From assembly GCF_905475395.1 (NCBI RefSeq), contig NC_058337.1, positions 90,762,368 through 90,826,367 on the forward strand: a stretch of 64,000 nucleotides of DNA. Reading direction: 5' to 3'. The stretch is from Chrysoperla carnea (taxonomy: Eukaryota; Arthropoda; Insecta; Neuroptera; Chrysopidae). The notes under the pieces are model-generated. The model was not told the DNA's origin. It searched no databases and was given only the letters and a program-made list of their open reading frames with translations. This document shows, piece after piece, positions 35,378-47,322 of the stretch. Positions within the stretch are counted from its first letter, which is position 1, and each line of letters starts with the position of its first letter. Made by a program: the position numbers and the translations under genes.

Positions 35378-35841
35378 GTCAATCCAAAAAAACGTAACAG
35401 AATAGTTTATAGTTTTAGAAAAATTTCTATGAAAAAAGCACATTTTTGATATATAATTTGTGCAAATCTTGTAAAACCAGGTTTTGAAAGTTTTAAATTT
35501 TTCTCGTCAAATTTAAACATTTTGATATTACACATAAAAAAATCAAACGAAGTAATTACAATATTTAAAAAATTTAAGAACTAATTATGAAGAATTTGTT
35601 CAAAAAAGTATTAAAAAATTATTTGTTCACATTTGGGTTCAATAATATTTGTTGGACTTAAAATCAATGTTTCAGAGAAAAATATACAATACATTTAAAA
35701 AAAATTTATTTTTTAATTTAAAACAAAAAAACAATAAAATTTACAAAATGATTAGAAAACAAAGGAAATCAAATATACATAATGAGCATATTTGTTCATG
35801 GTACAATATATACAAAGGAAAATAATCACGTTAAAAAATGT

Positions 35842-36288
35842 TTATGGACCTTTTGGTAAATTGTCAGGTTGGAAACCATTACGGTCAGCAATCCATGTAA
35901 CACGGATTAATTCACCTTCGGGTGATACGTATTGGTAGGAACCACGGACAGCAATAGCTTCATCATCAGTACCTTCATTTTCAATTACACCAGCTTCTTG
36001 TGCAGCTGTGCCATCTGATGTTTCAAATCCCCAACTCCATGGACCGACACCAATGTTGTTACTTTCTTGTTTAACAATGACTGCATCCTTGTCGGATGGT
36101 CGTTGAGGTGCAGCGTATGCCATAGCGGCAACGAATACAATAGCGAAAACAATTGACTGAAAAATTAAAAAAAAATATATTAGCGGTAATCACATTTTGA
36201 ACACTAATTTCACTTCACACAGCACTTTTTCCACAGGTATTTTCACTAGTAACTTAAATTTTGAGTGTTTGAAACTCACCAATTTCAT
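35842..36288 (-). CDS. CP8: RR-1 cuticle protein, 107 aa
   Basis: Secreted chitin-binding cuticle protein, tandem copy of CP7. Exon 1 is 36280-36288 (MKL), the phase-0 intron is 36157-36279 (donor GTGAG) and exon 2 is 35842-36156. Signal peptide is residues 1-18, cut before APQRPSDKD. Differences from CP7 are A6V, N35S, T36N, T76S, N81S, S82P, D83E and S90T. Three of these are adjacent (81-83), in the turn before G84; CP8 (SPEG) is nearer the usual APDG. It keeps W43, W45 and W91 and the ending QPDNLPKGP. Confidence 0.94.
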
Positions 36289-36374
36289 TTTGATGTATTT
36301 TGTGTTTTTGTTGAGATATTGATTGTTAATTGTGTAAAGACACTTTGGTTTATATTTTTATTTTAAAAAATTGC

Positions 36375-36427
36375 TATATTTATATTAAAAAAATCTTGGT
36401 GGTATTTCATGGTGAATCTGTCCCACC
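36375..36427 (-). promoter_or_regulatory. Promoter of CP8 (TATA-like box and GGTGGGA motif)
   Basis: ATATAAATATA on the minus strand at about 36375-36385 and GGTGGGA at 36421-36427, matching the arrangement of CP7. Confidence 0.5.
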
Positions 36428-36525
36428 ACTGAAGTACGTCAATAAAAATTATTTGAAATGCAAATTTGCAAATATCGAAATATCAATAATAATTTCATCA
36501 CACATGGTACTTTATCTCCAGCAAT

Positions 36526-37974
36526 ATTGATGAATTAACCCCATCATTCCTGTTCATCCCCTATTCGGTGGAACTACTTGTAAAATTGGGTAAAATAAAC
36601 TTTTTTGTGTTTCTGGTAGGAGCAATGACAATCGTACTTTGTATGGAACTTCAATGGCTCTGAGGAATAGTCATCATTGGCGCATCCCGAGAGCTTTTCT
36701 TGAGATGTATTTCCAACATGTTCCATATTTAGTTTCGGCCATGGTTAGCATTTTCAAAAATTTTTAAATAATTAATTTTGAAGTAAGGCTTAACTTCATA
36801 ATAATACGACCTAATCTGGTTGAATATTTGACATAGGTACGTATTACCGTCCACCATTTGTATGAACATTAGACAATTCAAACCAACAAAATTCATAAGT
36901 AGGTAGCTTTTCTTTCTGCAGTTGTGCAAGTTCTTTCTGCATCTAAATTTGCATTTAACTTTTGAAAGATTTCATGCCTATGCACCGGTAATATTGTTTA
37001 TCTCTGTAGGTACTTTATGAATTTTTCTTTTGTATTTTCTCTTACTGGAAATTTATTATTAATTTATTTATTTATTCATTAGAAATGCTGTAAAATACAT
37101 AGAGTGAATTTATCTTGGTGGCTTTTTTACATTTACTTGCACAATACACGCCTGTTTTGCTGGGAGTAGCCTTCACCTAAGTTGCTCTCACTTATGTTCC
37201 TTCCATAACTTTCGAAATTCCTTTTGTTATGAATCTAAACTATTTACCCTTTGCTTTCAAAATGAAATTTTGCTACAAAGTGGGAGTGTAACGGCCAATA
37301 GATTATAGGCTTTGTTTTTTTCTGATTAATGACTTATATTATTGTAAATTTCATCAAAAATCATTCAATTATATCATTCGATATCGCCCAGCGAAGTGAG
37401 TATCTTACCGATACTTTAAATTATAGATTATGTGTCATTCTAATGTATTATTTTACTTAAGTTGCATACAAATCCTTTCCAGTAGTTTTCGAATGGAAAC
37501 GTAGTAAACACACATGCACACTCAATTACATATTTATAATTAATAGGAATAAATATTGAAAAAAACTATATTATCTTATAACAGTGGAACGAAGCGTAAT
37601 TAACTACTAGTAGTTTACATATTCTTTCCCCCTCTTAAACCTGTTTGTTTCATATAAAAGAAAATAATTGCATGTAAGTACGTGAAGTTTAGGCTATAAA
37701 TATAAGAAGTATTGTAATTAGCTAATTACACAAGTTTAACTAACGATTAATAAACAACTTTTTTGAGCTTTGAAAAAAAAAACGTTAACTCTTTCCTGCT
37801 TTCAATGAGTATATGAGTGTTTGTGTGAAAAAAGGCTTTATTAAACGGGTTTCTGAGTCCATAAACAAAAAGTGTGAAAATCTATCGAAAAATGATTTGT
37901 GTTAGGAAAATCTTAAAAGAAGTACAAAAGGTTTCTTTAAAACAATTTTTTGGTTCTATATTATAAAATATATT
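36526..37974. other. Intergenic DNA, nothing firmly recognised
   Basis: GATATCGCCCAGCGAAGTGA near 37380 resembles a module of repeat family H. No gene support for the short frame at 36729-36929. Confidence 0.4.
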
Positions 37975-38087
37975 TTTATTTGAAAAACAAAATAACAAAA
38001 AAATGATCTAAACAATATTCATAAAACAAATATTAATTTAGATTTTAACGATATAATTTAAATCAATAAAAATTAATTTTTTTATGC

Positions 38088-39164
38088 TCAAGGTCCTTGA
38101 GGTAAATGAGCACCTTCAGCCCGGAAACCATCTTTATCAGCAATGTAGGTAATTCTAATTAATTGTCCATCAGGTGCAACATATTGATATTGTCCAACAA
38201 TACGTAATGAACCTTCAGGTGTGCCATCATTTTCAATTTCGCCTTTAGCTGCTGCAGCTATGCCATTGGATGTTTCATACGAGTAGCTAAATGGACCAGT
38301 TCCAATATTATCACTTTCTGATTTTACAATGTATGCATCACCATCACGTTGTGGAGCTGCGTAAGTCATGCCAATGAGGCATACTGTTACGAAGGCAACT
38401 GTCTGTAATAAAGAAATAATATTTTAAATTACTTTAGAACCATCGCAATTTTGTTGAGCCTTGGGATCATAATTTTATTAAGAACCGTGAATATTTTGTC
38501 TTCCCCTTCTTCTTTTGTTATTTTATTAAAATTGTATATCGTGTTTATTTTCATTTACTTTACCAAGAATTACACCCTATTTTGCGCTTGCAGTAAAGAA
38601 GTTACAGAGCAGTTTCATCGACGTTATTTCCCATGACAACATTTTACTTCAGTAAAATTTAGAATTTAAGTAACGTAGGCCTATGATCAATTTTTATTTT
38701 AGCTGCCAATGAAAAAAATACTTGTTAGTAAGTGTAAGAGCCTCAGGTGTTTGTAGATTTAATCGATGAAGTCATAAGAAGTAACACAATCGCATTCGTA
38801 ATGTGCATATGAATTGTTGTTGTATCTAATCTGTTGTAGGCTAAGCATCAAACACAATTCCCAAATAAACTTCCCACAAGACGTGTCAAACCGATTTGTA
38901 AGAACATTAGTCAAATATCGTGTAATTTATTTTATGCATTTCTTCGATTAAACCAAGCATGTGGTTTTTAACTTTAATCCTTATTATCAGGATTGTCTGC
39001 GATATCTTTTATGATTGTCTACGATGCGGAACTCTAGACTATAATTATATTTTTTTCTTCAAATAATAATTATATTACACACTTTACATAGCACTAGCAC
39101 CACACCTTAATGGAACAATAAAAAAAATGAAATATATTTGATTGAGAGTACTTACCAATTTCAT
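38088..39164 (-). CDS. CP9: RR-1 cuticle protein, 107 aa
   Basis: Secreted chitin-binding cuticle protein. Exon 1 is 39156-39164 (MKL), the phase-0 intron is 38403-39155 (753 bases, donor GTAAG, acceptor TTACAG) and exon 2 is 38088-38402. Signal peptide is residues 1-18 (ends MTYA), cut before APQRDGD. It has the most canonical RR-1 core of the cluster: GPFSYSYETSNGIAAAAKGE, GQYQYVAPDGQLIRITYIAD and DGFRAEGAHLPQGP. It is closest to CP7 and CP8 in signal peptide and APQR start but keeps tyrosines where those have tryptophans. A polyadenylation signal is at 37975-37980. Confidence 0.94.
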
Positions 39165-39256
39165 TTTTATGATGTGTTTAGATCTTTGAAGAACTACAGT
39201 CAAAAGACAAACTGATTTAGTTTCTAACTATAATACCAAATTTTTATTTATTTTTA

Positions 39257-39330
39257 TTTATATAGTCCAAAATTTTAGAATACTACTTTGAGTTTTTTGG
39301 TAAGATAGTGTTAGTTCCCACTTCGCCCCA
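39257..39330 (-). promoter_or_regulatory. Promoter of CP9 (TATA-like box and G-rich motifs)
   Basis: TATATAAA at 39257-39264 on the minus strand. Upstream lie AAAGTGGGGC and AAGTGGGAAC (about 39316-39332), two copies of the G-rich motif. A TCAGT initiator-like site is at 39211-39215, about 50 bases downstream of the TATA box, which is long. Confidence 0.5.
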
Positions 39331-39831
39331 CTTTCTTCATTGATTATTATATAACAGTATCATCTTTTTTTTAAAAGACTATATTTTATCGTTACAAATT
39401 TATATATGTTGTATTTTATATTGATAACATTACCAAATATGAATTAATATGTAGGATTAAAAAGTTATAATATTTAAACATTTGGATAGGTCATCTTTAA
39501 CACGCGTTCACTTTCATCTTAAAATAAATGTCATACGGTTTTTTTTTGTGTTGCTTGCATAAAAGTTTTGTTAATCTTATTCTGTCATCAATAAATGTTA
39601 ACCCACAATACTTATTTCTGGGTTGAACTTAGTAATATAAAATGAGACGCACCCTTAAGTTTATATAGGGTGTCCCGTGACTTGGTGGTCCTATTTAATA
39701 AGCGCAATCTTTGGACTATTTTAAAAGTGCTCTACATACTTTTGCCCAAAACTGTTAAAAAGCTGTGTACACTTTTAAATTTAATTAATAAATACATTGC
39801 TGAGTAAAGTCCTTATTGTTCTTGTAAATAT
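39265..39831. other. Intergenic DNA; part may be a mobile element
   Basis: TATAGGGTGTCCCGTGACTT at 39664 looks like the end of a dispersed repeat of the AGGGTGTCC type common in insects; the rest is not recognised. Confidence 0.35.
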
Positions 39832-39950
39832 AAAAGACGTAGCTCTCTGAAGAGTATCTGGGTTGTCTCGTATGGATGTAGCTGCAGCCATAATATTTTG
39901 AATTAGCTCATCTTTGGTGTGTTATGTCTGTAGCTACATCCATACGAGAC
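39832..39950. mobile_element. Small foldback repeat with perfect 19 bp arms
   Basis: GTCTCGTATGGATGTAGCT at 39865-39883 is exactly complementary to 39932-39950. The loop holds GCAGCCATAATATTTTGAAT, shared with 16785-16870, where the surrounding arms are not the same. Confidence 0.75.
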
Positions 39951-41319
39951 GACCTCTATTAACACGCATATCTTGGTAATTGGCGAAGTAAGATTCCTTG
40001 GCTTCAACAAAAATTAGGAGCAAAGTGGTCAGTACTTCCAAACAATACTAGTTAAGTTTTATACAATGGTTTACAAGCCTGCTCAGTCATCAAAGACATT
40101 AAATGTTTAACGTTAGAAATAGTCCTGGAGATTAGCCTATCTGCACTGACGCATAATATTCTTAATTAACCAGAAAACCTTATGTCCGACTAAAATAGTC
40201 TACCCTTTAACAAAATATTTGTTTTGAGTATACAAATTAAGTAGGTAGCTATTGCCATCTGGGCGCGCTCGAAAGTCTTTTCCGAAGATATAATTTGGAA
40301 AAGAATGGCAACTCTTCAACCAAACCCTTGATTTGGTACTTGGATTTAGAAAAGAAGTGATCCTTAAATTTCATATACACGGTAAGAAATGTATGTCGTT
40401 TTCTACATACAATGCTGGTGCAGTACCTATAGAGACAGATACTAGTATCTGTACGTATCTGTATTTATCTGTATCTGACGCCCATACTGCATTGACTCGT
40501 CCGCCCAAAACTATTTTTAATGTTACTATTCCCTCAAGGGTCAAATCAGTATAGCGTTAACAACGATACTAACAAAGCAACCCGATACTAACCCTGGACA
40601 ACATAGGACTTTTTCAATTATGTCGGAAAAATGAAAGGCTCTTGTAGGACAAATGAACTATGTATCCACTTGAAATTGGGTAAGATGTGTTTTGGAACAT
40701 TATTCCGATATAATAAGGAATAACATAGGATACTTATATCTTAAAAAAAATTAGGCTTGAGTTATTCAAAAAAATTAAAGACGGGAGGAAATATTTGCGA
40801 TACAAAAGTATTTACGTTTGAAACCTTTAAAATATGATGTGACTCCCACAATAAAGTCAATATTGCAGAATGTACTTACAAAAATCAATTATTATATAAT
40901 ATAATTGACATAATATTAAATCAATCAATCATAATAAAACAAAAATTATGTGTAATTATGACAACGTTGTGTATTATGACAACTGAAAATAGCTGAATAA
41001 AAAATTCAGTAACATTTTCACTTTCATTTGTTTTATTTAAATTTATAAAATCATAATCATCGTCCTCATCTTTATTCACATTAATAAAATAAACGAAGAT
41101 GGGTGCATAATAGTATTTAATTTTAGAAATATTATTACTATACTTAGGTACTATACACTCCATTAGAAATGTATGATAATAAATAATATAATTTGAATAT
41201 GTTAAAAATATTATTTTCTTCTACGTATAGTATGGCACTGGCTATAAGAAAGTTGCGTCCAATAAGTAAAATATGTTTTGTTAATCGGATTTCTGAAAAT
41301 GTATTCGTAAGTAATTATA
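39951..41319. other. Intergenic DNA, nothing recognised
   Basis: The stretch near 40430-40480 has simple GTATCTGTA repeats. Short frames at 40333-40554 and 40921-41163 are not supported. Confidence 0.4.
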
Positions 41320-42000
41320 TGAATACACTAGCACTTATCCTCCTTTTTGTTCACAATTTTATGGATTTTAATTTTTAACTTTTTTAAAAATCAAGTTTTT
41401 TCCATGATACTCCCTGACATTGTAGCTTTCTATAGGTCCAATCATTAAATTAACCTGATTTTCATACTTTTTGGATCAAAATTACCCCATCCACTGAGTT
41501 TCATCAAATTCCAAAACAAAATTTTTTTTGTGTTTTTCTCGATTTTTTCAAAGGGCACCCTTTAAAAAAATTCCAAAAAATCGAAACATTTTTTTTATCT
41601 CCAATTTCGATAAAATTCATATATAAGGTAATTTTGACCCAAACAGTTCAAAAATCGGGCTGCATCTGATGACTGGTCGAATAATTTTTGTAATTCGGAC
41701 TAGAATCGATCCAAATATTGCGATATCCCAGAAACTCTGCATCCAATCATTAAATTAACCTGATTTTTATACTTTTTGGATTAAAATTACCCCATTCATC
41801 GAGTTTCATCAAATTCCAAAACAAAAATTTACATCCCTTTTTAATCCTTTATTATTGCGATATCCCAGAAACTCTGCAACCAATCATTAAATTTACCTGA
41901 TTTATATACTTTTTGGATCAAAATTATTATTCCATCCATCGAGTTTCATCAAATTCCAAAAAAAAATTTACATCCCTTTTTAATCCTTTAGAGGATGAAT
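41320..42000 (-). repeat. Dispersed repeat family H, copy 2, with internal triplication
   Basis: Inverted relative of 27790-28250. The module ATCATTAAATT(A/T)ACCTGATT, ATACTTTTTGGAT, GAGTTTCATCAAATTCC occurs three times, starting near 41439, 41748 and 41883. The last two are separated by TTGCGATATCCCAGAAACTC. Non-coding. Confidence 0.7.
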
Positions 42001-44898
42001 TTCCAAAAATCCCTTCTTGGTGCTCACTTACGTCATTCAAGGAACGTGTGTACAAAATTTGCATTTTATCGGAGAAATCCTAATAACTTGCTTATGCGGA
42101 AAAGTTAAGAACTAGAAAATAAAAGATCACAATTATATTGAATATTAACTAAAATTACAATGTTTCCATTTGTTTTGGACGAAACCTACATATTCTAGTA
42201 CCAGTATTATAATAGATTCAATTGAGATGGTATTCTAAACAGTTGATGGCAATTTAATAATTTTTAATTAACATATTATGTACATTATTTTTTATTTACA
42301 TACTTCAAATATTTTTATAATCATTTTTTTTTTATATTTTTGTATATTTTTTAATGCATTTTATTATTATTGAATTCATCAATTGCATAATTTACATAAA
42401 AATTTAAAAATACTTTTATAAGTAAAATATCAAATGACACACCCTATATTCTTCTTCAAATACTACGTATAAGGTGTACCATAATTAATTATGTTTTCAA
42501 CCTGCGGTGCTAAAATTAAAAATAACGAAAACTATTTCAATGTTACAGGGCGAGTCAGTCATTGTAAAGGTGTTTTCAGACAATTGACATTTGAATGAAC
42601 ACTTGAATCGCTTTTAAAAGCGATTTTTATTTTTATGTCTTTACGAATCAAAGTAACATTATTTTGATATTAAGGAAGGGAAAACCTTTAAAATCGCTCT
42701 ACTGTGCATACTTTATGGAGATAAGTAAGAATAATTATTTGATCAGATTTAAGCAAGAAGAAATTATAAGCTTCTGTCTTATCCATACTCGGTTGCATAT
42801 TGGGTTTAAGCTAAAAGTTAGCTTTGGCAAAATTCAGAGTGTTGCTGTACATTTATTTTAGACAAACATCAGAAGCTGACGGAGTTTTCGCTAATCCCAC
42901 GTTATCAAAAAACATACGTCGCACGCAGTACCAGTACTCACTTGATTCCAACCTTGTAAAATTTTGTAAAAAAAAGCAAAAACTTTGTTAACAGAGTGTG
43001 ATGCATATACATATGCTTGACACACCCAGTACACGTTGGTCAATTGTAATACACAAATCAAGGATGACTAGCTCTTCTCAGAGATAAAACCCGATATATA
43101 ACTTTCTGTTTGTTATATAAATATAAATCGTGTTGAATAATTTTTAGGATCCGTGACTGTGAAACTATTTAGTTACTTTATTAATACGTACTTATTTGTG
43201 TGTCAGAATCGAAAGATCTGATGTCTGTCCAAAATAACTAAAAAAACTGAAACTTATATTTATACCTCATTTAATGCATCATTAAATTTGTGTTTACCTT
43301 TTCCTTACTTTAAATTTATGTATTTAAGTAGTGCCATAATTAATTTTTTTTTATTAAAAATTAAATTTAGAATAATTGTAATATTAATATTGAATAAAAA
43401 TTTAAATAAAAAAAAAAAAACGATTTTAGGTACAATCTTTTATTGTACTATGAAAAGTAGAAAATAATTTTTCTTATGAATCACTCATACATGACTATTT
43501 GTAAAAGCTTGACGCACTCAAAGACAATTTTCACGGGTGATTATCATCAGAAAAATTATTTTCTACTTTTAAGTATAATTAAAGCTTGTTCCAAAAATTA
43601 TTTTAACGAGTCATATTTCCATGTAGATTGGTTCAATGTTTTGATTAGGAATGTACTTTTAGAATACACATATGTAGGATGCGATTAACGTTATGCTTGT
43701 GAATATCAGATATACATCAGAAGATAAATTGTATAATAAATTATCTCAATGTAAATAAAATTGATTGTAAATTATTGCAATCAATATGGTAACATTGTAA
43801 TCAATAACAAGCACAATATTTTAATGAATGTTTTATTAACTTTCAGCTTTCTAGTTGCTAGTTCCTAGATTAGATATTATTGACAGTATCTTCATATATT
43901 TTGGGTCCGATTTATCTTTTACAAGCACCATATGGAGTAAGCCAGTAACTTACCTCAATCGAAACAGATTTCATGCACATATGTAATTCAACAGTAGTAA
44001 ATTTAATCATAGTCACTTAACTATGTATGTTAAAAAGACGCTGTTTATCATATTTAAATTGAACACATATCATGGGTAGAAAAATGCTTTTGCTTTGAAA
44101 AAAGTAATTCCTTTACAATCACTATATGTTACAAAGAAAAAATAAATTTCAAAAATTTTGATAAAGAATTCAATCTTAGTTAGGGTTTTATAGATTTCAA
44201 AGTTCATTGATTCTGCGAGTTAAACGAAAATACTGTATTTCTACTAAATTTCAATATCTTATAATTTATTCCTTTATAAGATCACTTTTTTTCTTTTTGT
44301 TTGAAACCATTTATTATTAAATCTTTTTTGTCACTCTACCAACAGCTGACTGACAAATTTTTGAATACCATGTTATTGTATAATTTTAGGACAAGTACAA
44401 GTGTCTTTATTAGGAAATGACACAAATATCAATTGTAATCGTTCCATCGTTTAATTGAATTATTACGTACATTTTCTATGTAAACATAAATTAATAATTC
44501 CTTATTTAGTAATATCTTAAAATTAAATTGTCTGCACGAACTTACTATTCCATGCCTGTACTCTAATAGCTTTGCTCGTATATGAATTTATTTTTTTTAG
44601 ACATTAAGAGTTATTTTATCAAACGGTCATGTTAAACCATTCTAAACTTGGCTTTGAACAAGTTCCGGGGCTTAAAGAATACTTCCATAATAATTTTTCT
44701 ATAATAATCTATGGCAGTTGCTCAAAACTTTTTTTAAAGTATGTTGTGCTCGAAATTTTCTTTTGGATCGAAGTTCCTTAATGCGGCTTGCCATGGTGAG
44801 CAAACTAGAAAAATTGTGTGTGTATGTGTGTGTGCCATATCCATGACACCAGAATGTTTACCTACTTTATATTATTTTTATTTATTATAGTACAATAA
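42001..44898. other. Intergenic DNA, nothing recognised
   Basis: Short frames at 42664-42861 and 43476-43688 lack domains and signal peptides and are not supported. Confidence 0.4.
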
Positions 44899-44999
44899 TT
44901 TTGCATTTTTGTACTATTTAACTCCAAAACTAGTTATGTGACTATGCATATGCATATTCATAACTGGTTTTGGTTGTAAATAGTACAAAAATGACAAAA
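44899..44999. ncRNA. Isolated 101-nt hairpin, possible pre-miRNA or tiny foldback element
   Basis: Arms 44899-44938 and 44959-44999 pair almost throughout (about 37 of 41 positions by eye), with TGCATTTTTGTACTATTTA on the left matching the right arm. The loop is about 20 bases. The length fits an insect miRNA precursor, but the pairing is unusually complete, which fits a small foldback element equally well. Strand cannot be told. No other copy was noticed in the window. Confidence 0.35.
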
Positions 45000-46494
45000 T
45001 TCTTGTTGAGTTAAAAAGACACAAATTTTATCACTAAAATACCTAAAAACCGTTGAAAATATCCCCACACAAATACATAAACACCAATAGATGTCAGGAA
45101 GAGTATATTTTACAATTTGTTTCAGTTTTTTCCGAAAATACGGATAAAACGACATTTTCTAAAAATGAAACCTAGTTAGATCGATTTTTGCACCAAAAAT
45201 CCCCTACATACTAATGCATATAAGAATTGCTGGTTTAAATATAAAGATTTGATGTAAAAAAAACTTAATGCAAGTTCTCTAATTGTACTTTCATACATAT
45301 ATAGTTACCATGAAAACCATGTTCAACTTTCTGTATTTACAGCCACCTTAGTGCCCTCAAATTTTTATGAAACCAGTTAGGTAAAATATGTGTAGTTGGT
45401 AATTACTGGTTACTAAAAATTTTTGTTCCTTTTTGTAATTTATTTTCAGAAGTTATTTATTTATTTATTTATTTATTAATACTAGAAAAACTTCGGAATT
45501 TCTACTTTCATTGATACATTCTCGTTATAGAATTTATGGACATTAAAAAATCCAAGAACCCTATACAGCACAGTATAGTGCATGTTTAATGAAAATATAT
45601 GTATCAATTTTGTAAACAATTGATGTTCTAAGTAATGTTATAATATATCAAAACATGTTATTTTAGTTCAAACGTGTAGGTTGATTAGGGAAGTTATCAT
45701 TTATTATTCAATATTATATTAAAAGTCATGAAATTGTTTTTGATGTCGTAATTTAAAAAAAAAGAAATAATAATAACACTGACGTATATTTATATTCATA
45801 TTTCTAAAAATGGGTTTGTATTGTTATCGCTCGTTGGTGTCTCTTGATATTTATAGTATTTACGATACATATTTGTAATATTCGTGAGTTTGTTGACAGA
45901 TTTTTTAATCCTTTACACATTATATAATTAAAATAATCAAAAGGGTGTCTTATTAGGTCTAAAACATAAGGTAACATCTTAAGAATTTTGGTAACTTTAA
46001 TTTTATAAATGCATTATGTACCTACCTACTTTTTTTGCTCTGATTATCGGAGTATACGGCAATCTAGAGGTGTCGCGAGACATCTTTTTTTATTTCCTAC
46101 ATATTTTTCTAAAAATTTCAGGTATTAACTTTACTGTTGCGTCATTTCACCCAAAATATTTCATTGTGGTCTATGTGAGATTATTGTAGTTTGTCAACAT
46201 TTATTGAAGATAGATATGTATTGATTGTGTTTGTGCTGTTTTAGAGAAATATCAATTTAAAGAAACGAAATAGTTGAATTGCTCATTTTACAGGACATGT
46301 TAATAAATTCATTTTGTTTGTTTACTGCAAACCAAACTCAATTGCAAAAAGTTTAAGTAAAATGGGGTCTTTGTTTACAAATGATTTATTAAAGTGTACA
46401 AATAATAATTATACAATTATAAAATTTTAAATAGCTATTTAACACTTTAAATAGTAAGAAGACGGCGGCGGTGTGCATAAAATGTTAAATTAAT
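45000..46494. other. Intergenic DNA with a TTAT microsatellite
   Basis: A TTAT repeat of about seven units lies near 45455-45478. Nothing else recognised. Confidence 0.4.
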
Positions 46495-46640
46495 GAGAGT
46501 AATTACTCATTATTTCAAAAACGTATACGTTTAATACTTTAATAAACAGTAAAAATATTTTTTTACTGAGAGTAATTACTCATTATTTCAAAAACGTATA
46601 CGTTTAATACTTTAATAAACAGTAAAAATATTTACAAAAT
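46495..46640 (+). repeat. Two-unit tandem duplication, 73 bp unit
   Basis: GAGAGTAATTACTCATTATT, AAAACGTATACGTTTAATAC and AATAAACAGTAAAAATATTT occur twice, 73 bases apart, without visible differences apart from the end of the unit. A recent duplication. Each unit contains the short palindromes AGTAATTACT and AAACGTATACGTTT. Confidence 0.9.
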
Positions 46641-46724
46641 TCACAGACAAACAAATACGCCATATAGTAATAAAATGATTGAAAGAATTTTTTAATATGA
46701 TGTTAAATATACAAATAAAATAAT

Positions 46725-47322
46725 TTTAACAAGTGAAAACAAACAATTGATTGAGTTAATTGTTGAAATACCATGTAAAGATAGTTTTGATGACGCAATC
46801 GTTTGTTTTTCACGTCACGTAAATAAAGAAAGATTTCCACTCTTATTTAGCCACAAACACATAACTGATATTCCCATATTAATACACACTACAAAATTTG
46901 CACCCAATTAGCGCCCTCGTGGGTAAGCAGTGATGTTTACAAGAAATTGTTTCAAACAAAAGTTTTTTTTATTTTTTTATAAGATACATTTTTACATTTA
47001 AATATTTGTTATATCTCTAACGGTTTAATAGATGGGTCCTACGGAACCAATTGACCTATGTTGCTCATTTACAAACTCGACCTCACTTTTTACGTCTTAA
47101 GCACACTATAAAAATTTCAACTTGATATCTCTATTCGTTTTTTAGTAATCGTGATGACAGACGGACAGACGACAGAAGATAGACAGACATACGAAAATGG
47201 ACTAATTAGGTGATTCTATGAACACCTATACCAAAATTTTTTTCGTAGCATCAATATTTTTAAGCTTTACAAACTTGGGACTAAACTTAATATACTATGT
47301 ATATGTCATATACATGGTATAA
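46725..47322 (-). repeat. Dispersed repeat family B, copy 1 (inverted)
   Basis: Reverse complement of the repeats at 47676-48214 and 59740-60330, sharing CCTATACCAAAATTTT, TCATTTACAAACTCGACCTC, CTAACGGTTTA and the terminal hairpins. Non-coding, about 550-600 bases. Confidence 0.75.

Larger units (their letters stand above)
35378..36525. repeat. Tandem duplication unit 2, carrying CP8
   Basis: Direct copy of 30715-31985. The sequence just 3' of the gene is almost identical (GAGCATATTTGTTCATGG, AATAATCACGTTAAAAAATG), as is the upstream block to about 36513. Confidence 0.8.
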
